Positions 51,049 through 60,654 of a DNA stretch of 64,000 nucleotides are shown piece after piece. Numbering within the stretch: position 1 is the first letter of the stretch; the number at the start of each line of letters is the position of its first letter. The stretch lies in the NCBI GenBank assembly GCA_903896925.1, contig CAITZM010000119.1:1-64000 (forward strand), written 5' to 3'. A model generated the notes under the pieces. The model was not told the origin of the DNA, ran no database searches, and saw nothing but the letters and a program-made list of their open reading frames with translations. The translations under genes and the position numbers were made by a program. The DNA is from an uncultured Lentisphaerota bacterium (GTDB taxonomy: Bacteria; Verrucomicrobiota; Kiritimatiellia; CAIQIC01).

Positions 51049-53426
51049 TGCGAACTCTTTGGCCTGGATTGGTCGCCCTGCTGCTGTCTCTGCCCGCTGT
51101 TGTGCGCGCGGCGGAAGCGGTGGATGCGCGCGCCGCGCTCATGCCGCACGCGGAGGATTACACGCTGCTCTGGTGGGCCGATGGTCCGCCGCATTTCCTC
51201 ACCAGCAAGGCGCCGCCGGCGACCGGGACGCTGTGCCTGCAATCAGGTTCGTGGGGTCTGGCGTTCGACGCGGAAAAAGTGCGTGTGCTGCGCGCCGGCC
51301 CGTGGGCCGCGCCGATGAGCTGCGAGCAGGCGGTGCAGCCCGGCCGCGCGGCGCTCGCGGATCTGCCGGCCGTCGCGTGGGACTGTGCGGTGGTGGTCGG
51401 CGGCCGCAGATTCACCTGTATCGGGCACATGGAATCCAAGGACGAGTTCTTCCAGCCGGTGCGCTTTGTGGAGAGCGGCCGGTTCTTCCAGCGCGTGGTG
51501 ATCGAGGGTTTGAAATTCGCCGACGGGAGCGGACAGGCCTTCGTATGCGCTGCGCGTCTGGAAATATCCGCGTGGCCGGACCGCCTGGCCTTGCGTCTGG
51601 AGCTGGAGCCCAAGGAATTTCCGGCGGGCAGCATGGTCGAAATGATGCTGGGCGAACGCCGCGCCTCTGCGCCGCTGGGTGCAAGGACCTCCGTTTTGCT
51701 CGAAGCCTTTGGCGCCAGCGCCTCCGCGCAGCCGGGTTTGGACGCGGACCCCGCGCTGAAAGTTGGGTTCGATGAAGCGCTCGGCTGCCAGACGCTCGCC
51801 TTGCCGGAGAAACCGTGGAGCAATGCGCAGGGCACCTACTATCCGGAGGAGCACTTGGACCGCTTGGATCGCTGGCGCGTCGCGCTGCGGAACGATTCCG
51901 ACCGCCCGACCGTCGTGCGACTGATGTTTACAAAACAGCATCATCTCAACCTCACCGGCTTCACGCCGATGCTGTGCGAAGCCGATGGCTCGCCTTCAGG
52001 ATTGCCGGTACAAATTTCCAAGGACTGGCACCAGCGCCCGGAGAAGGGCGCCGTGCCGCATCAAGGTCCATGGTTCCACGGCTGCGCATTTGTCCGGCTC
52101 GCGCCGCACGCGACGCGCGAACTTGTGTTCCAGATGGTCTACGCGCGCTACGGCGGCATCTGCGCGGCGTCGCACGCGCAGCTTTCGCTGATCGGCTGGG
52201 GCCACAATCAGTTCTGGGACCAGCTGGCGCTCGGCAGTTTCGGCGAAAGCATCTGCTTCGAGCCGGGCCGCGTGCAGCGGCGCTGCTTCATCGACGACGT
52301 GCGCCCGCTGATGACCTTGCCGCACGGCAAACCCGCCAAGCCCTACGGCTGGGCCGGGAACTGCGGCGGCGGGGATTTCCTGATGTGGCAGGACGCGCAG
52401 GGCCGCTACCAGCCGCTGCGCGCCACCCGGACGAATTACCGCGCCTACGGCCCGTGCCTCACGGATGTGAGCTATACCGAGGAGTCGGTCGGCGGCGAAC
52501 TGGCCGCACGGATGGATGTGGCGCTCCCGCGCAGCGACGACCATCTGCGCACCTTCTTCCACCTGCGCTACGACGTGCGTCGTCCGCTGCAGTTCCAGCG
52601 GCTGGCGTTTTTCCAGCTGGGCGCAGATTTCTACAACGACGTGCCTGCCCGGCGCGTCGCGCTCGGCGATGCGGGCGGCCTGCGCGAAGAATGGGACCCG
52701 CAGCGCGCCAAGGATGTGTTCGACCGCGTCGCCATGCCGCTGACCGGCGCGCAGGCGTGGGTCTCCATCCACGGCGTCGAGCGCGCGGCGTTGCGCTCAG
52801 GCCAGGCCGATGCCAGCCGTGGGCTGATCGTGCGCTCGTGGCGGGCGGTGCTCGGCGGCCGGCCGGTGGCGCAGCCCCACGCCGCGTTTTTTTGCACAGA
52901 GTGGGGGAAGGGCAATCACCGCACCGTGGTCGAACTCGCGCCGCCGCCCGGCCTCAAGGAATTGGTCCCCGGCGATTATGTGGAAGCGGACCTGGAACTG
53001 GTCGTCTTCCCCGGCACCGCGGCCGCCTACTATGGGCCGGATCAAGCATTTCGGGCCGCGTTGGCCCGCGATGCCGACACCTGGCGCATGGTCCAGCGCG
53101 AAGCGGCGGGCCAGGATCTGCGGCCCGCCGCACGCCGCGGCCGCGTCTTGCAGAGCTATCCGCTGCGCGTCGCGGTTGATGATCACCAGGCGGCCGAAGT
53201 CACACTCCGCGGCGGCTTGGGTTATGTGCCGGTGACCTTCACCGGACTGACCGCGCCCGATGGTTACGTGCTCCTGGTGGATGGCCAACCTATCAAGCAG
53301 GCGGTGCAGGGCAACGATTTCTGGCAGACCGATTTCGACGCGGCCACGCAACGCTGGCAGCAGACGTTCAACCTCGCGCTCTCCATCAACCAAGCCCACA
53401 CGATCCGGGTGGAAAGAAAACGATGA
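51045..53426 (+). CDS. large secreted protein of unknown function
   Basis: A 793-aa protein with a signal peptide (RTLWPGLVALLLSLPAVVRA). It is beta-rich and alternates short blocks such as QSGSWGLAFDAEKVRVLRAG, CEQAVQPGRAALADLPAVAW and GNCGGGDFLMWQD. No catalytic motif or family is recognised. It overlaps the propeller gene by four bases (ATGA), so the two proteins probably work together on one substrate, possibly as a novel glycan-binding or glycan-cleaving pair. Confidence 0.7.
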   Translation: MMRTLWPGLVALLLSLPAVVRAAEAVDARAALMPHAEDYTLLWWADGPPHFLTSKAPPATGTLCLQSGSWGLAFDAEKVRVLRAGPWAAPMSCEQAVQPGRAALADLPAVAWDCAVVVGGRRFTCIGHMESKDEFFQPVRFVESGRFFQRVVIEGLKFADGSGQAFVCAARLEISAWPDRLALRLELEPKEFPAGSMVEMMLGERRASAPLGARTSVLLEAFGASASAQPGLDADPALKVGFDEALGCQTLALPEKPWSNAQGTYYPEEHLDRLDRWRVALRNDSDRPTVVRLMFTKQHHLNLTGFTPMLCEADGSPSGLPVQISKDWHQRPEKGAVPHQGPWFHGCAFVRLAPHATRELVFQMVYARYGGICAASHAQLSLIGWGHNQFWDQLALGSFGESICFEPGRVQRRCFIDDVRPLMTLPHGKPAKPYGWAGNCGGGDFLMWQDAQGRYQPLRATRTNYRAYGPCLTDVSYTEESVGGELAARMDVALPRSDDHLRTFFHLRYDVRRPLQFQRLAFFQLGADFYNDVPARRVALGDAGGLREEWDPQRAKDVFDRVAMPLTGAQAWVSIHGVERAALRSGQADASRGLIVRSWRAVLGGRPVAQPHAAFFCTEWGKGNHRTVVELAPPPGLKELVPGDYVEADLELVVFPGTAAAYYGPDQAFRAALARDADTWRMVQREAAGQDLRPAARRGRVLQSYPLRVAVDDHQAAEVTLRGGLGYVPVTFTGLTAPDGYVLLVDGQPIKQAVQGNDFWQTDFDAATQRWQQTFNLALSINQAHTIRVERKR

Positions 53427-53569
53427 ACCCCCATGATCCTTTGGCTGGTGGTTTGAATATCACCGGAGGCCAGGTACAGGCCGCGCTGCTGATCCATAGA
53501 CTGCAAGCCACGCAAGGGGCGCATGCTCCGCAGAACAAACAGAAATGCTCACGACGCGGGGAAATATGA
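53423..53569 (+). CDS. small hypothetical ORF bridging two genes
   Basis: A 48-codon ORF whose ATG (53423) overlaps the upstream stop and whose TGA (53567-53569) overlaps the next ATG (53566), both as ATGA. The sequence MNPHDPLAGGLNITGGQVQA continues with ALLIHRLQATQG and a basic tail. No homology is recognised. The double overlap is suggestive but the ORF is short. Confidence 0.35.
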   Translation: MNPHDPLAGGLNITGGQVQAALLIHRLQATQGAHAPQNKQKCSRRGEI

Positions 53570-53901
53570 ACACCATGAACGCAAAACTGACGCCAGCCAT
53601 CGCCGCCTTCTTTCATGCGCACAACTCCGGCCAGACAGATGCCTTCAATGAACTTTTCACGAGCGACGCCCTCGTAAGTGATGAGGCGCACGAATATCGC
53701 GGAGCTGCCATCAAGCACTGGATTGATGGAGCCATTGCAGCATACCATCCGGACGCGCAAGCGATTGGCGTCGCACAAGCGGGCGACAAGACTGTGGTGA
53801 CCGCGCAAGTCAGCGGGGCTTTCCCGGGAAGCCCGACTCAGCTCCGCTACAGTTTCACTCTCAAGGACGGCAAGATTGCCGCGTTAGCTGTCGGGATCTG
53901 A
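53566..53901 (+). CDS. nuclear transport factor 2-like (SnoaL) domain protein
   Basis: A 111-aa single-domain protein of the NTF2/SnoaL cone fold: PAIAAFFHAHNSGQTDAFNE, LFTSDALVSDEAHEYRG, IKHWIDGAIAAY and YSFTLKDGKIAAL. This family includes small cyclases, isomerases and binding proteins; the reaction cannot be predicted. ATG 53566 has GGGGAAAT just upstream; ATG 53575 is an alternative. It stands at the end of the overlapping run 49501-53901. Confidence 0.85.
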   Translation: MNTMNAKLTPAIAAFFHAHNSGQTDAFNELFTSDALVSDEAHEYRGAAIKHWIDGAIAAYHPDAQAIGVAQAGDKTVVTAQVSGAFPGSPTQLRYSFTLKDGKIAALAVGI

Positions 53902-53990
53902 GTTGGATGACCGCAACGCCGGAGCCGTCACACCAACCATGCAAACATCGAGAACGGCACGCTTTCCTCGTGCGGGCGGGGCTGCCCGGC

Positions 53991-54090
53991 CCCGGGAAAC
54001 ATCCCGGACTTGCGCAAGTCCGGGATCAATTTCCCGGGCCTTGGGGAAAGTCAGCCCGGGCTTTTCCAGCCCTTGGGGGAAATGCTAGTT
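53991..54090 (+). promoter_or_regulatory. composite palindromic upstream element with TGCTAG box
   Basis: CGGACTTGCGCAAGTCCGGG (54005-54024) is a perfect palindrome. It is followed by TTTCCCGGGCCTTGGGGAAA, CTTTTCCAGCCCTTGGGGGA and AATGCTAGTT (54080-54089). It sits 34 bp before the broken esterase gene. Confidence 0.65.
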
Positions 54091-54123
54091 TGCATTTCCA
54101 CATGTTGAATACGGTGCGATGCC

Positions 54124-54558
54124 ATGATGAAAAAAATCCCGATGGGTTGGCTAGTTGGGTTGGCGCTGCTGCTTTCGGCCCAACTTTTCGCCACCAGGGC
54201 GGAGCAGCCAGGGGCGCGGTCGCCGAGTTTCGCCAACGTGGCCTATGGCTCGCACAGCAACCAGTTGCTGGATGTCTATCTCCCGGCGGGCGATGGTCCG
54301 TTCGGCGTGGTGGTGTGTTATGGCTCGATCTGGATTCCCGCGAAGAACGTGCCCGGTCGCGGCTTTGATGTTTTCTTCCCGAAACAGATCACCCTGGCCA
54401 ACTACCAGACGCATTCCCCGCTCTGGGGCATCGGGCTGAAGAAACACGTCGTGCAGTTCGGCGTGACCTGTTATCAGAAATATCCCGGCCACCCGCCGGA
54501 AAAATAGGCAGACCTCTGGGATTTCCTGACCAAACGGCTGCAGGCAGTTCCGGAGTAA
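54124..54558 (+). pseudogene. degraded alpha/beta hydrolase (esterase) gene
   Basis: A signal peptide and the start of an esterase (FANVAYGSHSNQLLDVYLPA, then GDGPFGVVVCYGSIWIPAKN) run into GVTCYQKYPGHPPEK and a TAG at 54505. In the same frame the sequence continues ADLWDFLTKRLQAVPE to TAA 54556-54558, the usual C-terminal end of such enzymes (PEKYADLWDFL). So the TAG looks like a Tyr codon changed to stop. The central part with the GxSxG nucleophile is also missing, which implies a deletion. The product is not expected to be active. Confidence 0.7.
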
Positions 54559-55048
54559 TCGGCTACATCATCTTGGCTTTTGAAGTCTGCCGCCCAACCC
54601 AAGCAACCGCGCGAATCGCCGGGAATAGGATTTTTTCAGGGTGACGCCTCTGGCTGAGCCGCCGCTACTGAAGACGGCTCGCGAGTACGCTCGCCCACCC
54701 GCCGCGGCGCAACTGTAGCCGGCATCGTTGATGCCGGCGCGCTGTGAAGCGCCAGGCGCTTTATGCAGGAGCCGAACCCCGTGCGCCGACCCACCCACAC
54801 CTCGCCCGGCAGGGGCCGGGCTCCTGCCGGCGGAAGAAGTGAACATCGAACACTGAACATCCAACATCGAACGTCGAAGGTTGGAGGTGACACATCTGCA
54901 GCACAGACAGCGCAAAAACTTTTCTTTCGTGGCCGGGGCTTTCCGGTCCCGCGCAAAGCACAACATCTCCGACGGAAAAACAAACGTGTCGGTTTCAAGC
55001 CACCACACCACACGACAGATTGCGGCCGCAGCCAGCAAGACCCAATGC
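54559..55048. other. ~490-bp non-coding region with degraded filler
   Basis: 54675-54690 (GGCTCGCGAGTACGCTCGCC) is an arm of the 32774 palindrome family. 54715-54740 is TGTAGCCGGCATCGTTGATG followed by CCGGC, a separate hairpin. 54840-54880 is ACATCGAACACTGAACATCC-type filler. No gene is recognised. Confidence 0.6.
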
Positions 55049-55128
55049 TCTCGGACTTGCGCAAGTCCGGGATCATTTCCCCGAGATGGATTCGGCGGGG
55101 CTTTTCCAAGGGTTGGAAGAAATGCTAG
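55049..55128 (+). promoter_or_regulatory. composite palindromic upstream element with TGCTAG box
   Basis: CTCGGACTTGCGCAAGTCCG palindrome, then ATTTCCCCGAGATGG, CTTTTCCAAGGGTTGGAAGA and AATGCTAGGT. It ends 38 bp before ATG 55166. It is almost identical in plan to 53991 and 60655. Confidence 0.65.
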
Positions 55129-55165
55129 GTTGCGCTTCCAAGCTTTGGAACACGGGAGCAGCAGG

Positions 55166-58100
55166 ATGCAGAGAGGGATGGCTGGCGGGCGGGGCTTGCT
55201 GGCGGTGATGCTGATGGTGCCGCTGGTCACGGGCGCAGCGGCTACGGTGCAGTCGGCGACGAACCAGCCGGCCGCCGCCGCACCACGCGTTGGCCCCGCG
55301 CCAGCGGTGCGCGACCATTATGTCGATGTAACGGCCTATCCGGACTACCACCGGCGACCGTGGCCCATGCCTGGCTGGGAGACCTTCGGCAACCAGGTGC
55401 AACTCGTCGGGGACCGTTACCTGAACGTCAAGAAGACCCTGCCGGGAGGGTCGACCGGCACGATCTTCCGCCCCAACTATGACCTGGTCAGGGGCGGCAC
55501 CGACGAGGCCTTCGCCGACCTGCTGGCCCACCTCAAGGCGGCCAACCCGAAACTCTTCGTCTGGAACCTGGGCGGTTATATCTGGACCCAGCACCCCGGC
55601 GGCTTCGTCGATTACCACCGCATCGGGCAGCTGCAGTCCGTCCTCGGGGACCAGTTCCTCGGCTGCGACATCGGCGAGCAGGACGGCCACTACGCCAACG
55701 GGTACAAGGGGCTCACCCGGCTGACCGGGGACAACTTCGAGGAGCAGCTCAAAATCCACACCATCCAGCAGCGCATAGCCGAGGACCATGCGGACAAGGC
55801 CTCCCTGCTGACGGTGATGTACAACTGGCACGACATGCTCCGCGACGGGGCGGTGGTGAGCGCGGCCGCGGAGTGCCAGAACAGGGGTGGGGTGACCGGG
55901 ACCCAGGTCCAGTACGCGTTCCTGCGCGGGGCCTCCCGCCAGTACGGGGTGACGCTCTCCGGAGACCTCGCTGTCTTCACCTCCTGGGACCATTACTGGA
56001 CCAGCCTGGCCCTGCGCCGCCGTGTGCTTTACAGCCAGTACCAGTGGAACACCACCATCCTCAGTTGCGAGGATGCCTATGGGCCCACGCCGCTCCTGGC
56101 CGACTTCAACCGGTGGATGCAAGGGTTCCTAAAAGAGTATCCCCGTCCCGGGCCTGTACAGAGCCCTGTCGCGCTGCTTACCGATCCCTTCCAAGGCTGG
56201 ACCCCTTCCCAGACCCACCTCGGCCAGTTCAAGAAGCATGTCCAGATGGCCTACGAACCCGGCGATTTCCTGACCCACCTGCTGCTCCATGCCGTCTATC
56301 CGAACTACTACGACAACGGCGTCTGGAAGAACGAAAGCCGCGCGATCGTCCCGACGCCCTACGGCGACATCACCGAGGTCATCACGAGCGACTGTCCCGG
56401 GCCCGTCCTCGCCGGCTACGGCGCCGTGATCGCCGCCGGCGACCTGCCGACCGGCGGGGCCGAGTTGCGCGACCGGCTGGAAACCTACACCACGGCGGGC
56501 GGGCAACTGGTGCTTACGGCCGCCAATGCACGGCGTCTCTGGCCCGAGTGGAAGATCAGCTCCACCACAAAAGCGTTGCCGGCCGGCAGCCGGGTCAACC
56601 TCGACAGAGAATCGTTGACCGAGCCGCTGGCCTTCGAGGTCTGGACCCTTGACCCTGCGGTGATCCCCGGGGCCGTCGTCACCATGGCCGCAGCCGACGG
56701 CACGCCGCTGGCCCTGGACATCCCGCGCGGCCAAGGTCATATCACCCTGCTGGCCTCCCCCTATGGCCTCAACAGCCAACCCGCGCCGGTCGCAGAGCGC
56801 CCCTATCCGCTCTGGCGTCAGAGTCTCGACGCAGCGCCCGAGCAGGTCCAGCCCTTCTCGCTGCTGGAGCATGTGCTCAAGGTGGTCAACTCTACGTTGC
56901 AGGCCCAGCAGCTTTTCTCCATCGGCAACAGCCAACTCGCCTTTATCGTCAACCGGATGGAGCCTGACACCTACCTGATCGGCATCTACAACTCGCAACT
57001 GACCCGGCAGCCCTTCCTGATCAAGAGCAGGATCGGCGGTATCATCTCCAAGACGGAGATACCTCTCGACAACCTGGCCCAGAAATACCCGTTCCTGCCC
57101 GCGGGCTTCCTCGGCGACGGCCAACCTTCCGGTCCCTCCGCTGTCGCGGCGGGCGATGTCCGGTTTTTCAAGGTGGCCGTGAGCCCCGCCGCGAACCGGG
57201 TCAAGCTCGTCGCCTCTCCGGTCTTTGAGGCCCCGCCCAAAAACCGCTTTGTGAGGATGCCCACCCTGCCGGACCTGGAGCGGAGCCTGCTCCGGTGGCC
57301 CACCTTCTTCCAGCACTGCGATGGCGTGCTGCTCGACTGGACCCAGTTCCGGGACATCGATACGGACGCCCTGCGGTATGACGGCAGCCGGTGGTTGAAC
57401 CGGCAGAAGCTGGGCTTGGTCGTCGATTTCCGCACCGCCCAGCGCAACGGTGCACTGCACCTGGACCCGTCCGCCGGACAGCAGGCTCTCGCCCTGCTCA
57501 AACCCATGGCGGAAAAAATGGCGATCCTGGATGGTGCGAGGCATCTGCTCTTTTCTGCCGACACGCCCGCCGCGGTGCAGGCGCTCGCGGCCCTCTCCGT
57601 TGATCCGGTTTATTCCGGCTACACGCTGCATGTCCTGCCGCTCACGGCCACGGCCGCGCAGGCCCTCGGATCCGGCAGTGGACGGCTGCGCATCGCCTGC
57701 ACCGACGCAGCTCCTGTGAAACCTAAGAATCCTGCAGAAGCCGGTCTCCTGCTCATCGCTCCCGGAACGACCGTGGTTGATCACAAGAGCACCGCCGACT
57801 ATCCCGGCCTCCAGGTTCTCGACGCCTCCTACGGCGACTGGGACGCGCTTTATGCCGATCTGAAGCATGCCTGGGAACGGCCCGGAGCGGTCGCCATGGT
57901 CGGCCAAGCGATGAAGCAGGGCGAGGTCACCGGCACGGCCCGTCCGGTCCGGCCGGACCTGTATCTCTCCCTGCGCGATCCGGGCAGCGCCGAGCGCGCC
58001 TTGAAGGAGTTGGACCCGGTTTGGAAAGCTTTCGCCGGTGTGAAGCTGGAGTCCTCCATGGTCTGGCAGCTGAGTCCCGAGGCCTGCCAACGCTTGGGGG

Positions 58101-58798
58101 CGCAGCTCAGGCAGCTGGGCCTGAAGGTCATCGTCGATTTCAGCGACCATCTCAACGGTTGGACTGGACTCACCTTCCAGGATCTGAGCGCCAGCATGAA
58201 GACCCCCGCCATCGGGAACCATGCCCGCAGCCTGCGGGTCTTCCGGAATGTCGCCGCGAAGCTGCCGCTGCTCGGGGCCACGAACGCCCTCTTCGTGATG
58301 AGTCCGGTCACGAACCTCAAGCCGAAGGACGGGTCAAAGGATGTCGAACCGCAGGCCAATCGCGCGTGCTTCGACGAATTCTGCCGCCTGCTCCGCGAGC
58401 AGGGCGTGACCGCCCACCTCTGGTTCAACCCGTATCGCAGCCAGAGCAGGGCGGAGCTGCTGGAGCTGATCAAGGCGACACCGGGCATCAAGGCCGCCTT
58501 GAACCTCAATGCCGATCCTGACCTGGGCGGAGGGAGCGCCTGGGCGGGTGAGCACCTGGGCCTGATCGTGCTCGGCGGAGGCACCTTTGCCCGGCAGGCC
58601 CGCAATGCCGTGAAGACGAGCACGCGCTTCGACGGGCTGATGTACGCGCCTTTCTCGCTGCGCACCACGCCGCTCGGACCGCTCCCTAAAAACGTCCCGG
58701 TGGTGCTGGACGGCGACTATCGCAGCGCCGCGGAGATCAAGGCCGATCTCGACAAACTGATCAACGGGAACAACATTCTCCGTGCGCACAAAAAGTGA
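55166..58798 (+). CDS. very large secreted protein of unknown function (glycosidase-like)
   Basis: A 1210-aa protein with a signal peptide (GRGLLAVMLMVPLVTGAAA). The first ~400 residues contain NLGGYIWTQHPGGFVDYHRI and LSGDLAVFTSWDHYWTSLAL, in a layout suggestive of a (beta/alpha)8 glycosidase. A middle region (about 420-750) has PTPYGDITEVITSDCPGPVL and a beta domain. The C-terminal ~350 residues look like a second barrel (VAMVGQAMKQGEVTGTARPV, HLWFNPYRSQSRAELLELIK). No family is recognised. GGGAG precedes ATG 55166. The 58807 gene follows 8 bp after its stop. Confidence 0.7.
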   Translation: MQRGMAGGRGLLAVMLMVPLVTGAAATVQSATNQPAAAAPRVGPAPAVRDHYVDVTAYPDYHRRPWPMPGWETFGNQVQLVGDRYLNVKKTLPGGSTGTIFRPNYDLVRGGTDEAFADLLAHLKAANPKLFVWNLGGYIWTQHPGGFVDYHRIGQLQSVLGDQFLGCDIGEQDGHYANGYKGLTRLTGDNFEEQLKIHTIQQRIAEDHADKASLLTVMYNWHDMLRDGAVVSAAAECQNRGGVTGTQVQYAFLRGASRQYGVTLSGDLAVFTSWDHYWTSLALRRRVLYSQYQWNTTILSCEDAYGPTPLLADFNRWMQGFLKEYPRPGPVQSPVALLTDPFQGWTPSQTHLGQFKKHVQMAYEPGDFLTHLLLHAVYPNYYDNGVWKNESRAIVPTPYGDITEVITSDCPGPVLAGYGAVIAAGDLPTGGAELRDRLETYTTAGGQLVLTAANARRLWPEWKISSTTKALPAGSRVNLDRESLTEPLAFEVWTLDPAVIPGAVVTMAAADGTPLALDIPRGQGHITLLASPYGLNSQPAPVAERPYPLWRQSLDAAPEQVQPFSLLEHVLKVVNSTLQAQQLFSIGNSQLAFIVNRMEPDTYLIGIYNSQLTRQPFLIKSRIGGIISKTEIPLDNLAQKYPFLPAGFLGDGQPSGPSAVAAGDVRFFKVAVSPAANRVKLVASPVFEAPPKNRFVRMPTLPDLERSLLRWPTFFQHCDGVLLDWTQFRDIDTDALRYDGSRWLNRQKLGLVVDFRTAQRNGALHLDPSAGQQALALLKPMAEKMAILDGARHLLFSADTPAAVQALAALSVDPVYSGYTLHVLPLTATAAQALGSGSGRLRIACTDAAPVKPKNPAEAGLLLIAPGTTVVDHKSTADYPGLQVLDASYGDWDALYADLKHAWERPGAVAMVGQAMKQGEVTGTARPVRPDLYLSLRDPGSAERALKELDPVWKAFAGVKLESSMVWQLSPEACQRLGAQLRQLGLKVIVDFSDHLNGWTGLTFQDLSASMKTPAIGNHARSLRVFRNVAAKLPLLGATNALFVMSPVTNLKPKDGSKDVEPQANRACFDEFCRLLREQGVTAHLWFNPYRSQSRAELLELIKATPGIKAALNLNADPDLGGGSAWAGEHLGLIVLGGGTFARQARNAVKTSTRFDGLMYAPFSLRTTPLGPLPKNVPVVLDGDYRSAAEIKADLDKLINGNNILRAHKK

Positions 58799-58806
58799 GG
58801 TGAAGG

Positions 58807-60471
58807 ATGAAGAAGCCCATAGCAATAATCACGGTGCTTGTGGCCCTCGCGGCGCAGATGGTCTCTTGTGTGGCGGTGGAGTCGTCGTCGCGGTCGCCGG
58901 AGAACCAGGTCTTCCAGTTCATGACCACCGCGATGTTCACGCCGCAGGGGAAGCCGGGCATGACGGCGGTCACCGCCGATGCGTATCTGTGGATTCCGCC
59001 GGCGTGCCGGCGCGTGCGCGGCGTGGTGGTCATGGCGCAGAATGTGCCCGAGCACTGGCTGGTCGGGCATCCGGCGATCCGCAGCGCGTGCGGAGACTGC
59101 GATCTGGCGCTGCTGTTCACCTGCCGCTCGTTCCTGATGTTCAACACGTTCAAGGATTATCCGGAGGGCGTGCGCAACCGCGAGCATGGCGCCTTCATCC
59201 AACAGATCCTCACGGCGCTCGCGGCGCAGTCGGGCTATGCGGAGCTGGCGACGGCGCCGTGGTTCCCGATGGGCGAGTCCATGGCGCTGATGGTGCCGAA
59301 CGCGCTCACGAGCGCGTATCCCGACCGCTGCATCGCGGGCATCCAGATCAAGGATGGCCAGTGGGACCGGCTGAAGTCGCCGCAGGTGCCTGTGCTCGTC
59401 GCCTGCGGCAGCGGACACGAGTGGGATCAGCCGAAGCACGATTACTTCACGGCCTGGCAAACGAAGGCCACCAACGATCTGCAACGCCACTGCGCCAAGC
59501 GCGCGGCGCAGCCGGCATGGCCCGGCAGCCTGCTGATCGAGGGCGGCAGCGCGCATTTCTCCTGCACGGAGGCGATGGCGGAGCTCCTGGCGCAGTACAT
59601 CCGCGCCGCGTGCCGGGCGCGGTTGCCAGGCGATGGCGGCGCCGCGCTGCGCGCCGTGAAGCTCGACGACGGTTGGGTCGCGGGCCTCTCCGTGCCCGGC
59701 TCGACTCCGCTGCCGCCGAAGCGCTACAGCGACTGCAAGCCGGAGGAGAAAAAGTTGCCGTGGTATTTCGACCGGGCGACCGCGCAGGCTGCGTTTGACA
59801 TGGCCAACATCAACTGGAACGCGCAGTCGTCGTTGCCGGTCTTCGCCGACGCCGCCGGCCAGCCGGTGCCGTTCAACTACCGCGGCATCACCGGTCCCGT
59901 GCCTTTCGCGATGGAGGCCGACGGCATCACCTTCCAGCTCGCCAGCCTGTTCCTCGACCAACTGCCTGCGGGCTTCGTCAAGGCCGGCGCGCCGTTGGGC
60001 CACGTCGCCGGCGCTCCGCGGATCGAATGGCTGTGCGGGCCGTTCGCGCCGCTCGGCAGCAACCGCTTCCAACTCGCGCTCGACCGCACATGGAAAAAAA
60101 GCGGCTGCTACGTCCGCATCTGGCATCCGGGCGACGCCACCTACCGCCTCTGCACGAACCCGGGCCGGCTCGACTTCGAGCCGAACACCGCCGGCCAACC
60201 GCAGCACATTTCGTTCGACGCGATCCCTGACCAGGCGGTCGGCACGAAAGAGATCCAGTTGCACGCGACAACGGAGGCCGGCTTGCCCGTGCGCTATTTC
60301 GTCCGCGTCGGCCCCGCGGAAATCCATGGCGACCGCCTCGTCTTCAACCCGCTGCCGCCGCGCAGCAAACGGCCGGTGACCGTGACCGTGGCCGCGTGGC
60401 AGTGGGGGCGCAAAACCGCACCTGCCGTGCAGACCGCGGAGATTGTCGAGCGGAGTTTTCTGCTCAAGTGA
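58807..60471 (+). CDS. secreted alpha/beta hydrolase-like protein
   Basis: A 554-aa protein with a signal peptide (KKPIAIITVLVALAAQMVSC; a lipobox reading is possible at C21). The nucleophile elbow is PWFPMGESMALMVPN (GESMA), preceded by RGVVVMAQNVPEHWLVGHP; IEGGSAHFSC near residue 245 offers a candidate histidine. The C-terminal ~220 residues are beta domains (NYRGITGPVPFAMEADGITF, RYFVRVGPAEIHGD). It lies 8 bp after the 1210-aa protein with GGTGAAGG upstream, so they probably act on the same polymer. Esterase or lipase activity is inferred from fold. Confidence 0.7.
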   Translation: MKKPIAIITVLVALAAQMVSCVAVESSSRSPENQVFQFMTTAMFTPQGKPGMTAVTADAYLWIPPACRRVRGVVVMAQNVPEHWLVGHPAIRSACGDCDLALLFTCRSFLMFNTFKDYPEGVRNREHGAFIQQILTALAAQSGYAELATAPWFPMGESMALMVPNALTSAYPDRCIAGIQIKDGQWDRLKSPQVPVLVACGSGHEWDQPKHDYFTAWQTKATNDLQRHCAKRAAQPAWPGSLLIEGGSAHFSCTEAMAELLAQYIRAACRARLPGDGGAALRAVKLDDGWVAGLSVPGSTPLPPKRYSDCKPEEKKLPWYFDRATAQAAFDMANINWNAQSSLPVFADAAGQPVPFNYRGITGPVPFAMEADGITFQLASLFLDQLPAGFVKAGAPLGHVAGAPRIEWLCGPFAPLGSNRFQLALDRTWKKSGCYVRIWHPGDATYRLCTNPGRLDFEPNTAGQPQHISFDAIPDQAVGTKEIQLHATTEAGLPVRYFVRVGPAEIHGDRLVFNPLPPRSKRPVTVTVAAWQWGRKTAPAVQTAEIVERSFLLK

Positions 60472-60654
60472 GCGTGCCAAAGCCCCATTCGGCGGCCAAC
60501 CCGCGCCGCGCCCGGCAGAGGCCGGCGACTACAGGGCGGAAGCGGCGGACAGCGAACCCGGCTTCGCCAAGAGGCTACGCCGGGGCAAGCGTCGAAGTTC
60601 GGAGGCGCCACGCCATGGTGCGAATAAAAGCAGGCCGCTTGTTTCCAGCCCAGC
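60472..60654. other. non-coding filler between two operons
   Basis: The stretch includes CGGCTTCGCCAAGAGGCTAC and similar low-information sequence. It shows no gene and no clear terminator. Confidence 0.5.
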
